A stretch of DNA of 64,000 bases from Arsenicicoccus cauae (lineage in GTDB: Bacteria; Actinomycetota; Actinomycetes; Actinomycetales; Dermatophilaceae), in assembly GCF_009707125.1 (NCBI RefSeq), contig NZ_WLVL01000003.1:38584-102583 (forward strand), given 5' to 3'. Every line of letters begins with the position of its first letter. Position 1 is the stretch's first letter. The notes beneath the pieces are model-generated. The model was not told where the DNA came from and searched no databases. It saw nothing but the letters and a program-made list of their open reading frames with translations. The translations under genes were made by a program, and so were the position numbers. This document shows positions 47,545 to 61,453 of the stretch, one piece after another.

Positions 47545-47718
47545 GAGTACCTCCAGGGAAATGACCGGGACGAACGGTTGGCGCATGCCTCCCCCGAAGC
47601 ACTCTCCACAGCAAAATATGGCACGCCCCCCGATGGTTTGGGTAGCCGGGGTGGCCCTCATGGCTTCTCTCTCCCGGCCACGGACCGGTCGGTCGCCCAC
47701 GGCGTGCGACCGGACGCC

Positions 47719-47724
47719 TACTCT
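47719..47724 (+). promoter_or_regulatory. Leaderless -10 box of the DUF554 gene
   Basis: TACTCT, 6 bases, ATG at 47731. The rest of the 186-base gap back to the acetyltransferase start holds no ORF of note. Confidence 0.6.
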
Positions 47725-47730
47725 GCGCCT

Positions 47731-48525
47731 ATGAGCGCTGCGTTCCCCGGCCTCGGCACGGTCGTCAATGTCGTCGCCGTCCTCCTCGGGGCCTCCCTCG
47801 GCATGGTGATCGGCAACCGGCTTCCCGAGCGCACCCGGTCGATCGTGACGGACTGCCTCGGCCTCACCACGCTGCTGATGGCCCTGTTGTCCGCGTGGGA
47901 GGTGACCTCGCGCAGCCTGACCGACGCTGTCGGCACGGGTGCCCCCATGCTGATCGTCCTGGGATCCCTGCTCGTCGGCGCCATCTGCGGCTCGGCGCTG
48001 CACATCGAGCGACGGCTGGAGGGGCTCGCCGCAGCGGTGCAGCGGCGCGTCCACCGCAGCGCTGCCTCCGGTCCCGACGCAGCCGCCGGGGACGGCGCGT
48101 CGGCCGACGAGGAGCGGGAGAGGTTCATCGAGGGCTGGCTGACGGCGAGCCTGCTGTTCTGCGTCGGGCCGCTCACGATCCTGGGGTCCCTCAACGACGG
48201 GCTCGGGCGCGGCATCGACCAGCTCGCCCTCAAGTCGGTGCTGGACGGGTTCGCCGCGCTGGCCTTCGCCTCGACCTTCGGGATCGGGGTGCTGCTGTCG
48301 GCGGTCTCGGTCGCCGTCGTCCAGGGCGCCCTGACGGTGGTCGGTGTCCTGCTCGGGTCGGTGCTGCCCGAGGCGCACATCGCGGCGCTGACGGCGACGG
48401 GTGGGCTGCTGCTGGTGGCGATCGCGCTGCGCCTGCTACGGATCCGGGAGATCCCCGTCGGGGACCTGCTGCCGGCGCTCGTCGTGGCGCCCCTGCTCAC
48501 CCAGCTGGTGGTCGCTCTCCGCTGA
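47731..48525 (+). CDS. DUF554 family membrane protein
   Basis: 264 residues with about seven hydrophobic segments. GLGTVVNVVAVLLGASLGMV and the conserved FCVGPLTILGSLNDGLG, LALKSVLDGFAALAFASTFG are hallmark DUF554 segments. A charged loop (residues 105-130) splits the two halves. Predicted membrane transporter-like protein of unknown function. Convergent with pdtaR. Confidence 0.9.
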   Translation: MSAAFPGLGTVVNVVAVLLGASLGMVIGNRLPERTRSIVTDCLGLTTLLMALLSAWEVTSRSLTDAVGTGAPMLIVLGSLLVGAICGSALHIERRLEGLAAAVQRRVHRSAASGPDAAAGDGASADEERERFIEGWLTASLLFCVGPLTILGSLNDGLGRGIDQLALKSVLDGFAALAFASTFGIGVLLSAVSVAVVQGALTVVGVLLGSVLPEAHIAALTATGGLLLVAIALRLLRIREIPVGDLLPALVVAPLLTQLVVALR

Positions 48526-48547
48526 GTCCCTGGACCCCGGACCCCCC

Positions 48548-48582
48548 GGACCCCCAAACCCGAAACCCCGGGGTGGGGGTCT
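48548..48582. terminator. Possible terminator between DUF554 and pdtaR
   Basis: GGACCCCC (48548-48555) can pair with GGGGGTCT (48575-48582), with CCCCGGGG in the loop, between two convergent genes. The region is low-complexity C/G runs, so pairing registers are ambiguous. Confidence 0.5.
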
Positions 48583-48603
48583 GGGGCTGGGTGGGCGATG
48601 GGG

Positions 48604-49212
48604 CTACTTCTTGGCCTTGTCGTCGCCCATGCCGGTGATGACGGCGTCGGCGACCTGCTTCATCCCCATGCGGCGGTCCATGGCCGTCTTTTGGATCCAC
48701 CGGAAGGCGTCGGCCTCGCTCAGCTTGAGCTTCGCCATCAGTACGCCCTTGGCCCGGTCGACCGACTTGCGGGTCTCCAGCCGCTCGGACAGGTCGGCGA
48801 TCTCGGACTCCAGCGCTTGGTACTCCGCCCACCGCGACACGGCGATGTCGATGGCCGGAGCGAGGTCCGCCGCGGTGAACGGCTTGACGATGTAGGCCAT
48901 GACGCCCGCGTCGCGCGCGCGCTCGACGAGCTCGGTCTGGCTGAACGCCGTGAGCATCACGACCGGGCAGATCTTGGCGTTGCCGATCTGCTCCGCCGCC
49001 GAGATCCCGTCCAGGACGGGCATCTTGACGTCCATGATGACGATATCGGGCTTGTGCTCGGAGGCGAGCTCGACCGCCTGCTCGCCGTTGCTGGCCTGAC
49101 CGACGATCTCGTGGCCCGCGTCGCGGAGCATCTCCACCAGGTCGAGTCGGATGAGGGCCTCGTCCTCGGCGACGAGGATGCGGCGGCCGGTGGTCACGGG
49201 GTGCTCAGTCAC
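48604..49212 (-). CDS. pdtaR: PdtaR-type response regulator with ANTAR domain
   Basis: 202 residues. Receiver domain: RRILVAEDEALIRLDLVEML, phospho-acceptor Asp61 in IVIMDVKMPVLDG, Lys in AYIVKPF. C-terminal ANTAR RNA-binding domain: ETRKSVDRAKGVLMAKLKLS and DAFRWIQKTAMDRRMGMKQV. In mycobacteria PdtaR is phosphorylated by the kinase PdtaS and binds mRNA hairpins to control nutrient and redox responses. PdtaS is not in this window. GTG at 49212 after TAGAGT at 6 bases, likely leaderless. Neighbours the tRNA-Leu and pyk. Confidence 0.95.
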   Translation of the reverse strand: MTEHPVTTGRRILVAEDEALIRLDLVEMLRDAGHEIVGQASNGEQAVELASEHKPDIVIMDVKMPVLDGISAAEQIGNAKICPVVMLTAFSQTELVERARDAGVMAYIVKPFTAADLAPAIDIAVSRWAEYQALESEIADLSERLETRKSVDRAKGVLMAKLKLSEADAFRWIQKTAMDRRMGMKQVADAVITGMGDDKAKK

Positions 49213-49218
49213 CCCGTC

Positions 49219-49224
49219 ACTCTA
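49219..49224 (-). promoter_or_regulatory. Leaderless -10 box of pdtaR
   Basis: TAGAGT, 6 bases, GTG at 49212. Confidence 0.6.
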
Positions 49225-49269
49225 GTCGCTCACCGGTGCGCCGGGCGACCGGGCAGGCCGTGTGAGCCG

Positions 49270-49355
49270 TGGTGCCGAGGGCGGGACTCGAACCCGCACG
49301 CCCTTGCGGGCGGAGCATTTTGAGTGCTCTGTGTCTGCCATTCCACCACCCCGGC
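49270..49355 (-). tRNA. tRNA-Leu (CAA)
   Basis: Type II tRNA on the minus strand. Acceptor GCCGGGG pairs with CCTCGGC, discriminator A, CCA encoded at 49270-49272. Anticodon stem GAGCA/TGCTC with loop CTCAAAA gives anticodon CAA for UUG. T arm has GGTTCGAGTCC. The long variable arm (GCCCGCAAGGGCG) is typical of tRNA-Leu. Confidence 0.95.
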
Positions 49356-49416
49356 AAGGTGCCCACCCATGCTACCGGCCCCTGCACGGGCCGGCGTACG
49401 GACGGGCGTCACCTCG

Positions 49417-50871
49417 TCAGGCGGGCTGCTCGTCGAGCGTGCGTCCCATCCGGTGGTTGATCGAGTCGCCCATGCGGTGCACCCGCACGGAGTTGGTCGA
49501 GCCCTCCACCCCCGGGGGCGTGCCGGCGACGATCACGACGTAGTCGCCCTCCTCGACCCGGCCGGCAGCCAGCAGGGCCAGGTCGACCTGCATGACCATC
49601 TCGTCGGTGTGGCTGGCCCCCGGCACGAGGAAGGTCTCCACGCCCCAGGACAGCGACAGCCGCGAGCGCGTGGCCTGCTCGGGGCTGAACGCCAGCACCG
49701 GGATGCTGCAGCGCAGGCGGGACAGCAGGCGTGCGGACTTGCCGGACTGGGTGAAGGTCACCAGGTAGCGCACGTCGAGGTGGCGCGCGATGTCGACCGC
49801 GGCCTGCGTGACCGCGTCACCCACGTGCCAGCGCGGCTCGGGCGTGGGCAGGACGCGGGACAGGCCGTGCTCCTCGGTCGACTCGATGATGCGGGCCATG
49901 GCCTGCACCGTCTCGATCGGCCACTTGCCCACCGAGGTCTCGCCCGACAGCATGATCGCGTCCGCGCCGTCGAGCACGGCGTTGGCGCAGTCCGAGGCCT
50001 CGGCGCGGGTGGGCCGGGAGTTCTCGATCATCGACTCCAGCACCTGCGTGGCGACGATGACGGGACGGGCGTACTTGCGGCACAGCTCGATCGCGAGCTT
50101 CTGCACGATCGGGACCTCCTCGAAGGGCAGCTCCACGCCAAGGTCGCCGCGGGCGACCATGACGGCGTCGAAGCGCTGCACGATCTCCTCGAGGTTGTCG
50201 ATCGCCTGGGGCTTCTCGATCTTGGCGATGACGGGGACGCGGCGGCCGACCTCGTCCATGATGCGGTGCACGTCGTCGACGTCGGCCGCGGAGCGCACGA
50301 AGGACAGGGCGACCATGTCGCAGCCCAGCCGCAGGGCGAACCGCAGGTCCGCCTCGTCCTTGTCGGACAGTGCCGGGACGCTCACGGCCACGCCGGGCAG
50401 GTTGATGCCCTTGTTGTTGGAGACGAAGCCGCCCTCGACTACCTCGGTGACCACGTCGGTATCGGTGACCTCGACGGCGCGCAGGCCGACCTTGCCGTCG
50501 TCGATGAGCAGGCGGTCCCCCGGCGAGACGTCGCCCGGCAGGCCCTTGTAGGTCGTGCCGACTCGCTCCTGGTCGCCCTGGACGTCGTCGGTGGTGATGG
50601 TGAACCGGTCGCCCTTCGTCAGCAGGATGGGGCCGTTGGCGAACCGCCCGGTGCGGATCTTGGGGCCCTGCAGGTCGACGAGGGTGCCCACCGCGCGGCC
50701 GACCTCGTCGGACGCGGCCCGCACGTTGGCGTAGACCTGCTGGTGGTCCTCGTGGGACCCGTGGGAGAAGTTGAGGCGAGCCACGTCCATCCCGGCAGCA
50801 ACCAGCTTGCGCATCTGCTCGATGGAGGATGTGGCCGGCCCGATGGTGCAGACGATCTTGGCTCGGCGCAT
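49417..50871 (-). CDS. pyk: Pyruvate kinase
   Basis: Converts phosphoenolpyruvate and ADP to pyruvate and ATP. MRRAKIVCTIGPATSS, NFSHGSHEDH, DLQGPKIRTG, IAKIEKPQAIDN with the catalytic lysine, MVARGDLGVELP and VATQVLESMIENSRPTRAE are all conserved; the C-terminal allosteric domain is complete. 484 residues from the ATG at 50871; an ATG at 50880 would add MGA but overlaps the TAGGAT box, so 50871 is preferred and would be leaderless (7-base spacing). Confidence 0.95.
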   Translation of the reverse strand: MRRAKIVCTIGPATSSIEQMRKLVAAGMDVARLNFSHGSHEDHQQVYANVRAASDEVGRAVGTLVDLQGPKIRTGRFANGPILLTKGDRFTITTDDVQGDQERVGTTYKGLPGDVSPGDRLLIDDGKVGLRAVEVTDTDVVTEVVEGGFVSNNKGINLPGVAVSVPALSDKDEADLRFALRLGCDMVALSFVRSAADVDDVHRIMDEVGRRVPVIAKIEKPQAIDNLEEIVQRFDAVMVARGDLGVELPFEEVPIVQKLAIELCRKYARPVIVATQVLESMIENSRPTRAEASDCANAVLDGADAIMLSGETSVGKWPIETVQAMARIIESTEEHGLSRVLPTPEPRWHVGDAVTQAAVDIARHLDVRYLVTFTQSGKSARLLSRLRCSIPVLAFSPEQATRSRLSLSWGVETFLVPGASHTDEMVMQVDLALLAAGRVEEGDYVVIVAGTPPGVEGSTNSVRVHRMGDSINHRMGRTLDEQPA

Positions 50872-50878
50872 GGCTCCC

Positions 50879-50884
50879 ATCCTA
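50879..50884 (-). promoter_or_regulatory. Leaderless -10 box of pyk
   Basis: TAGGAT, 7 bases, ATG at 50871. GGGAG also lies just before the ATG but is too close to be a good ribosome site. Confidence 0.5.
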
Positions 50885-50966
50885 GGGCAGTGGCGTGCGC
50901 CACAATGCCGCCGGGACCGGGTGGCGGGAGTCAGGATGGGCCCCGCGCCCGTCGAGGGTCCGGACA

Positions 50967-51012
50967 GCCGTATGCCGGTCGCCCGCCGTGCAGCGGGCCA
51001 CCGGCATACGGC
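50967..51012 (-). terminator. Terminator after gltD, built from two GCCGTATGCCGGT words
   Basis: GCCGTATGCCGGT (50967-50979) pairs with ACCGGCATACGGC (51000-51012), continued by GCCCGC/GCGGGC (50981-50986, 50993-50998) with a 6-base loop. It begins 10 bases past the gltD stop. Confidence 0.9.
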
Positions 51013-51021
51013 GTGCTGGGG

Positions 51022-52474
51022 TCAGACCACCAAGGGCCGGTCCGTCGGATCGACCGGCCGCGGGAGCCGGGAGGTCCCGCCGGTGAGGTAGGCGTCGACG
51101 CCCTGGGCGGCGCTGCGCCCCTCGGCGATGGCCCATACGATGAGCGACTGGCCCCGGCCGGCGTCCCCGGCGACGAAGATGCCGGGGACAGAGGTCATGA
51201 AGCTCGGGTCGCGGCGGATGTTGGAGCGCTCGTCGAGCGCGACGCCCAGCTGGTCGACCAGGCCCTCGCGCTGCGGGCCGAGGAAGCCCATGGCCAGCAG
51301 GACGAGCTGGGCGGGGATCACGCGCTCGCTGCCCTCGACCTCCTCGAACCTGCCGTCGCGCATCTCCACCTCGGTGATGCGCAGACCCGCGACGTTGCCG
51401 TCGTCGTCGCCGACGAACTCCTTGGTGCTGACGGCGTAGACGCGGTCGCCGCCCTCCTCGTGCGCGCTCGCGACGCGGTAGAGCATCGGGTAGGTCGGCC
51501 AGGGCTGGTGGGCGGGACGCAGCTCCCCCGGCCGGCCCATGATCTCCAGGCTGGTGATCGACCGTGCGCCCTGGCGGATCGAGGTGCCGAGGCAGTCCGC
51601 GCCCGTGTCGCCGCCGCCGATGATGACGACGTCCTTGCCCTCGGCGGTGACCTGTCCCTCGACCCGCTGCCCGAGGGCCACGCGGTTGGCGGGGGGCAGG
51701 AAGTCCATCGCCTGGTGGATGCCGCGCAGCTCGCGCCCGGGGACCGGCAGGTCGCGCGGCACCGTCGAGCCGATCGCGAGCACGACCGCGTCGTAGCGCT
51801 CCCGCAGCTGGTCGCCGGTCAGGTCCTCGCCGACCTTGACGCCGGAGCGAAAGATCGTGCCCTCCTGCGTCATCTGGTTGAGCCGGCGGTCAAGGACGGC
51901 CTTCTCCATCTTGAACTCGGGGATGCCGTAGCGCAGGAGCCCCCCGGGCTTGTCGGCGCGCTCGTAGACCGCGACGGTGTGGCCGGCGCGGGTCAGCTGC
52001 TGGGCCGCCGCCAGGCCGGCCGGTCCCGAGCCCACGACCGCCACGCGCTTGCCCGACAGCCGCTCCGGCGGCTGGGGGTCGACGCGCTGCGCCTCGAAGG
52101 CCCGCTCGACGGTCGTCACCTCGATCTGCTTGATCGTCACCGGCTCCTGGTTGATGCCGAGGACGCAGGCGGTCTCGCAGGGGGCCGGGCACAGGCGACC
52201 GGTGAACTCCGGGAAGTTGTTGGTCGCGTGGAGGCGGTCGATGGCGTCGCGCCAGTCGCCGCGCCAGGCCTGGGTGTTCCACTCGGGGATGAGGTTGCCG
52301 AGGGGGCACCCGCTGTGGCAGAAGGGGATGCCGCAATCCATGCAACGCCCTGCCTGCCGCTGGAGCTGGTCCACGGGCTGCGCCTCGTAGACCTCCTTCC
52401 AGTCCTGGATGCGCACCGGCACCGGGCGCCGCTTGGGCAGCTCCCGCTGGCGGTTCTTCAAGAATCCACGGGGG

Positions 52475-52482
<8 letters not shown>
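51022..52482 (-). CDS. gltD: Glutamate synthase small subunit
   Basis: 486-residue FAD/NADPH oxidoreductase that feeds electrons to GltB. N-terminal Fe-S cysteines in [22 protein letters not shown] motif [15 protein letters not shown]; second Rossmann motif [18 protein letters not shown]-terminal [19 protein letters not shown]. Start is a GTG at 52482 with GGAGG upstream; it overlaps the gltB stop by 8 bases. Terminated by the hairpin at 50967-51012. Confidence 0.96.
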
Positions 52483-57064
<4,582 letters not shown>

Positions 57065-57066
57065 CA

Positions 57067-57076
57067 GGTGATCACC
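57067..57076. promoter_or_regulatory. Palindrome GGTGATCACC before gltB
   Basis: A perfect 10-base palindrome between the ribosome site and the gltB start. It could be an operator half or a local hairpin limiting translation; no regulator is assigned. Confidence 0.3.
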
Positions 57077-57167
57077 GTCCTCCGTGCTGGGCCGGAGGGC
57101 GGGGCGCCGTCCGGTCATGAGGCATCGCTGCGGGGACGGCGGTGGCCACGCAGCAACACGGGTGAAA

Positions 57168-57193
57168 GAGTGCCCCCCGGTGGGGAGGGACTC
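57168..57193 (-). terminator. Likely terminator between lgt and gltB
   Basis: On the minus strand GAGTCCCTCCCC and GGGGGGCACTC pair with one mismatch around ACC, followed by TTTC. It lies 5 bases beyond the end of lgt and would separate gltB from lgt. Confidence 0.5.
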
Positions 57194-57198
57194 GTTAT

Positions 57199-58071
57199 TC
57201 ATTCCGAAGTATGAGATTCCATCGGGTCGTTTGTCGAGACGCTGTGTGGCCCTCGACGAGCCAGGACGAACCATGCCAGACCGAAGGCGAGGACGAGGAG
57301 GCTGGTCCAGACGTTGAGCCGCAGCCCCAGCACGTGGTTGGCCTCGTCGACGCGCATCATCTCGATCCACACCCGCCCCAGCGTGTAGCCCACGACGTAG
57401 AGCGCGAAGACCTGACCCCGCCGCAGGTCGAGGCGCCGGTCGGCCCACACCAGCAGGGCCGCCACCCCCAGGCACCACAGCGACTCGTAAAGGAAGGTCG
57501 GGTGGTAGTGGCCCAGGACGACGGCCTGGCCCGACACGTCGCGCACCGCCTCCCCCGCAGCTGCGTCCCACTCGTGGATCCGCAGCGCCCAGGGCAGGTC
57601 GGTCGGTCCGCCGTACAGCTCGTTGTTGAACCAGTTGCCCCACCGGCCGATCGCCTGGGCGACCAGCAGGCCCGGGGCCAGGGCGTCGGCGAAGTCGAGG
57701 TAGGACACGCCGCTGCGCCGGCAGCCGATCCACGCCCCCAGCGCCCCCAGCGCGACCGCTCCCCATATGCCGAGGCCGCCGTTCCAGATCTTGACGGCGT
57801 CCAGGGGGTGGCCACCCTCCCCGAAGTACGCCCGCGGCGAGGAGATGACGTGGTAGAGCCGGCCCCCGACGATGCCGAAGGGCACGGCCCACATGGCCAC
57901 GTCGACGACCCGCTCGGGGTCACCCCCGCGCGCCGCGAGCCGGCGCTGGGTCAGCCACACCGCCACGAGGATGCCGGCCAGGATGCACAGCGCGTAGGCA
58001 CGCAGGGGCAGGGGGCCAAGGTGCCAGACCCCCTGCGTCGGGCTGGGGATCTCGGCGAGGATGGGCGTCAC
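57199..58071 (-). CDS. lgt: Prolipoprotein diacylglyceryl transferase
   Basis: Membrane enzyme that attaches diacylglycerol to the lipobox cysteine of lipoproteins, for example LivJ of this window. 290 residues, seven membrane segments. Conserved: [40 protein letters not shown], and the signature [20 protein letters not shown] with essential Arg. GTG at 58071; gap of 4 bases from the upstream DsbA-like gene, so co-transcribed with it. Confidence 0.96.
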   Translation of the reverse strand: MTPILAEIPSPTQGVWHLGPLPLRAYALCILAGILVAVWLTQRRLAARGGDPERVVDVAMWAVPFGIVGGRLYHVISSPRAYFGEGGHPLDAVKIWNGGLGIWGAVALGALGAWIGCRRSGVSYLDFADALAPGLLVAQAIGRWGNWFNNELYGGPTDLPWALRIHEWDAAAGEAVRDVSGQAVVLGHYHPTFLYESLWCLGVAALLVWADRRLDLRRGQVFALYVVGYTLGRVWIEMMRVDEANHVLGLRLNVWTSLLVLAFGLAWFVLARRGPHSVSTNDPMESHTSE

Positions 58072-58075
58072 CGGA

Positions 58076-58861
58076 TCACTTCGTCGCCGCGGCGACGTCC
58101 TTCTCGAGCTGGGTCGGGTCCTGGGCGAGGGTCTGGAAGGACAGCTCCTTGCCGTTCAGGAGGTACTGGGGGGTGCCCGTGTTGCCCTTCTGCTGGCCGA
58201 CCTGCTCCATCTTGGTCGCATAGCCCTGCATCTTCTTGTCCTGGACGCAGGCCTGGAAGCCGGCGAGGGAGTCACCGCTCAGCCCGGCCTCCTGGGCGAA
58301 GTCCACGCGCAGCTGCTGGTCGGTGTAGCCCTTGCCCTCCTCGGGCTGATGCTTGAACACGACGTCGTGGTAGGCCTTGAACCGTCCCGCCGCATCGGCG
58401 CAGCTCGCTGCCGAGGCCGCCCGCAGCGACGAGTCGGGGTTGGGGACGTTGGGCATGGCCCGCTGGATGTTGGTGTCCAGGAAGCTGCGCAGGTGGTACT
58501 CGAGCCTGACCTTGCCCTGGTCGGCGAGCGTGGTCACCGTCGGGCCGACGACGTCCTCGACCTGCTTGCAGATGGGGCACTGGAAGTCCTCGTAGATCAC
58601 GAGCGTCGGGGCCCCGGCCTTGGCCTTGCCGGGGTTGGCGACGATCCCGCCGCCGTCCGTCGTGGCGTTGGGCGGCGTCGAGGCGTTGGCGATCGTGTCC
58701 GCGACCTCGCTCTTGTGGGACTGCTGCGACCAGATGGCCCAGCCGACCGCGGCCAGGACGAGCAGCGCGACCAACGCTGCCGCCGCTGCGACCTTGGCCT
58801 TGTTGTCCCTCGGGGCCGCGGCCTGCGCCTTGCGGCGCCGTTCCTCGTAGCTCGTGCTCAT
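58076..58861 (-). CDS. Membrane-anchored DsbA-like thioredoxin-fold protein
   Basis: 261 residues. Basic N-terminus, one membrane anchor at about 22-44, extracytoplasmic thioredoxin domain with EDFQCPICKQ (Cys95-Cys98), helical insert with another Cys pair, and GTPQYLLNG providing the cis-proline. Expected thiol-disulfide oxidoreductase for secreted proteins. It lies between a MauE-like gene (16-base gap) and lgt, so exported-protein maturation genes are grouped. Close relatives include actinobacterial DsbA/MdbA-type proteins. Confidence 0.9.
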   Translation of the reverse strand: MSTSYEERRRKAQAAAPRDNKAKVAAAAALVALLVLAAVGWAIWSQQSHKSEVADTIANASTPPNATTDGGGIVANPGKAKAGAPTLVIYEDFQCPICKQVEDVVGPTVTTLADQGKVRLEYHLRSFLDTNIQRAMPNVPNPDSSLRAASAASCADAAGRFKAYHDVVFKHQPEEGKGYTDQQLRVDFAQEAGLSGDSLAGFQACVQDKKMQGYATKMEQVGQQKGNTGTPQYLLNGKELSFQTLAQDPTQLEKDVAAATK

Positions 58862-58877
58862 CGGTGGTGCTCCTCGA

Positions 58878-59357
58878 TCAGTGTCTGGTCGGGGCTCCGA
58901 AGAGCCATCGGTCCATGCTCGCAGGGGTGCGCGGTCGGATCGTCAGCCACACGCCGCAAAGCAGCAGGCCAGCGTCGCGCACGACGTCCCACAGGTAGTT
59001 GGTGTCCTCGGGCGCCACGACGCCTCCCCCGCCGAAGCAGCCGCAGTCGATGGAGATGCCGCGCACCCACACGCTGACGATGCCGATGAGGAAGGCGACC
59101 ATCAGCAGACTGCCCGCGACCGCGGCCAGACGGGTGAACAGCCCGAGCACCAGCAGCGCGCCGATGGCCAGCTCCAGCACCGGCAGGACATATCCGACCA
59201 GGTTGGCCAGGTCGAAGGGCAGGATCTTGAAGGCGCGCACGGCCTCGGCGGAGGACTCGAGCGAGCCGACCTTGAGGTAGCCCGAGACGAGCAGCACGAC
59301 GCCCAGCACGAGCCGGGCCACCAGGCCCACCCAGCCACCCCAGCGACCCGCGCTCAT
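58878..59357 (-). CDS. MauE/DoxX-like membrane protein
   Basis: 159 residues, four membrane segments: LVARLVLGVVLLVSGYLKVG, VGYVLPVLELAIGALLVLGL, LLMVAFLIGIVSVWVRGI. SIDCGCFGG (Cys105, Cys107) is the MauE cysteine motif, thought to pass electrons or disulfides. Likely partner of the DsbA-like protein just downstream. The ATG at 59357 overlaps the trpA stop by ATGA. Confidence 0.87.
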   Translation of the reverse strand: MSAGRWGGWVGLVARLVLGVVLLVSGYLKVGSLESSAEAVRAFKILPFDLANLVGYVLPVLELAIGALLVLGLFTRLAAVAGSLLMVAFLIGIVSVWVRGISIDCGCFGGGGVVAPEDTNYLWDVVRDAGLLLCGVWLTIRPRTPASMDRWLFGAPTRH

Positions 59358-60142
59358 CGGCCGCCCTCCCGGACCCCCGCGGCGAGCTCGCGCACGACGC
59401 CCTGCAGCTCCTCGACACCGTCGGTGAGCGCCCGCACGAGGGCCGACCCGACGATGACCCCGTCGGCGTACGACGCCACCTGGGCCGCCTGCTCGCGGGT
59501 GGAGACGCCGAGCCCGACGCACAGCGGGGTGTCGGTGACGGCACGGGTCCGCTCGATGAGGTGGGCCGCCTCGGGCCCGACGGCGGTCCGGGCCCCGGTG
59601 ACGCCCATGAGGGCGGTGACGTAGACGAACCCGCGGCAGGCGGCGGCCGTGCTCGCCAGACGCTCGGTGGTCGAGGACGGGGCGACGAGGAAGATGCGGT
59701 CGAGGTCGTGGCGCTCGGCCGCCTCGATCCACGCGCCGGCCTCGTCAGGGATCAGGTCGGGGGTGATGAGCCCCGATCCGCCGTTGGCGCCCAGCTCGGC
59801 GGCGAACCGGTCGACGCCATACCGCAGGACGGGGTTGATGTAGGTCATGCAGACCGCGGCGCCCCCGGCATCGGTGATGGCCCGGACCGCACGGAAGGCG
59901 TCGGCGAGCCGCACCCCGCCGGCCAGGGCCTGCACGGCGGCGTCCTGGATCACCGGGCCGTCCATGACGGGGTCGCTGTAGGGGATGCCGACCTCGACGA
60001 CGTCGACGCCCGCCTCGACCATGGCGACCATGGCCTCGATCGAGCGGTCGACGTCCGGGTAGCCGACGGGCAGGTAGCCCACCAGGGCGGCCCGGTGCTC
60101 GTCGCGGCACCGCCGCAGGACGTCGGTGACCCGGGAGCTCAC
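59354..60142 (-). CDS. trpA: Tryptophan synthase alpha subunit
   Basis: 262 residues. [15 protein letters not shown] contains Glu50 and Asp61, the catalytic acids that cleave indole-glycerol phosphate; [21 protein letters not shown] and [13 protein letters not shown] are conserved. GTG at 60142 overlaps the trpB stop by GTGA; indole is channelled to TrpB. Confidence 0.96.
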   Translation of the reverse strand: MSSRVTDVLRRCRDEHRAALVGYLPVGYPDVDRSIEAMVAMVEAGVDVVEVGIPYSDPVMDGPVIQDAAVQALAGGVRLADAFRAVRAITDAGGAAVCMTYINPVLRYGVDRFAAELGANGGSGLITPDLIPDEAGAWIEAAERHDLDRIFLVAPSSTTERLASTAAACRGFVYVTALMGVTGARTAVGPEAAHLIERTRAVTDTPLCVGLGVSTREQAAQVASYADGVIVGSALVRALTDGVEELQGVVRELAAGVREGGR

Positions 60143-61434
60143 TGGCCCACCCCTTCGTTGTCGGCGACGGGCTCGGCGGCCTTGATCTGCTCGGCCCGGG
60201 CGAAGTCCTCGCCGTCCATCAGCCCGAACCACCGGGCGGCGCTGTCGACGTCCTTGTCCCCGCGCCCCGACAGGCTGACGAGGATGACCGCGTCGGGCCC
60301 GAGCTCACGGCCGAGCTTCATGGCGCCCGCGAGCGCGTGGCTGGACTCGATCGCAGGCAGGATCCCCTCGGTGCGGGTGAGCAGCCGGAAGGCCTCCATC
60401 GCCTCGTCGTCGGTGATCGGGTGGTACTCCGCGCGGCCGGAGGCGTGCAGGGCGGCGTGCTCGGGCCCGACGCTGGGGTAGTCGAGGCCCGCCGAGACCG
60501 AGTGGGACTCGATCGTCTGGCCCTCGTCGTCCTGCAGGAGGTAGGTGAAGGCGCCGTGGAGCACGCCCGGGGTGCCGGTCGAGAACCGTGAGGCGTGGCG
60601 CCCGGACTCCACGCCCTCGCCGCCGCCCTCGAGACCGACCAGCCGCACCTGCCGGTCGGGCACGAAGGCGTGGAAGATCCCCATCGCGTTGGACCCGCCG
60701 CCCACGCACGCGCACACGGCGTCCGGCAGCCGGCCGACGAGCTCGAGGACCTGCTCGCGCGCCTCCTCGCCGATCACCTTGTGGAAGTCCCGGACCATCT
60801 CCGGGAAGGGGTGCGGCCCGGTGACCGTCCCCAGCACGTAGTGGGTGGTGGCCACGTTGGCCACCCAGTCGCGGAAGGCCTCGTTGACCGCGTCCTTGAG
60901 GGTGCGGCTGCCGTGCGTCACCGGGACGACCTCGGCCCCGAGGAGCCGCATGCGGGCGACGTTGAGCGCCTGTCGCTCGGTGTCCCGCTCCCCCATGTAG
61001 ACGACGCACTCGAGCCCCATCAGGGCCGCCGCGGTGGCCGTCGCCACGCCGTGCTGCCCGGCGCCCGTCTCGGCGATGACGCGGGTCTTGCCCATCCGGC
61101 GCGTCAGCAGGGCCTGGCCGAGGACGTTGTTGATCTTGTGGGAGCCCGTGTGGTTGAGGTCCTCCCGCTTGAGGATGACCCGCGCTCCCCCGCAGTGCTC
61201 GGCGAAGCGCGGCACCTCGGTGACGATGCTCGGCCGGCCGGTGTAGGTCCGCTGCAGCCGCTCGAGCTCGGCGATGAACTCGGGGTCACGGGCGGCCTTC
61301 TGCCGCTGCTCGTCGAGCTCGTCGAGCGCGGCCACGAGAGCCTCGGGGACGTAGCGCCCGCCGAAGTCGCCGAACCGGCCGACCGGGTCGCCCGGCTGGG
61401 CGTCGCTGGGGCTGCGGTGGCTGCGGTTCGTCAT
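60139..61434 (-). CDS. trpB: Tryptophan synthase beta subunit
   Basis: 431 residues. PLP lysine in [13 protein letters not shown] (Lys100), [31 protein letters not shown] phosphate loop, [27 protein letters not shown] end ([12 protein letters not shown]). Condenses indole and serine. Starts at an ATG 61434, 19 bases after trpC; the small trpX/M-like gene sometimes found here is absent. Confidence 0.97.
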   Translation of the reverse strand: MTNRSHRSPSDAQPGDPVGRFGDFGGRYVPEALVAALDELDEQRQKAARDPEFIAELERLQRTYTGRPSIVTEVPRFAEHCGGARVILKREDLNHTGSHKINNVLGQALLTRRMGKTRVIAETGAGQHGVATATAAALMGLECVVYMGERDTERQALNVARMRLLGAEVVPVTHGSRTLKDAVNEAFRDWVANVATTHYVLGTVTGPHPFPEMVRDFHKVIGEEAREQVLELVGRLPDAVCACVGGGSNAMGIFHAFVPDRQVRLVGLEGGGEGVESGRHASRFSTGTPGVLHGAFTYLLQDDEGQTIESHSVSAGLDYPSVGPEHAALHASGRAEYHPITDDEAMEAFRLLTRTEGILPAIESSHALAGAMKLGRELGPDAVILVSLSGRGDKDVDSAARWFGLMDGEDFARAEQIKAAEPVADNEGVGQ

Positions 61435-61453
61435 ACGGCGTCTCCGGATCTGG

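Noticed and set aside
61435..61453. Small trp-linked gene between trpC and trpB
   Set aside because: Only 19 bases separate the genes.
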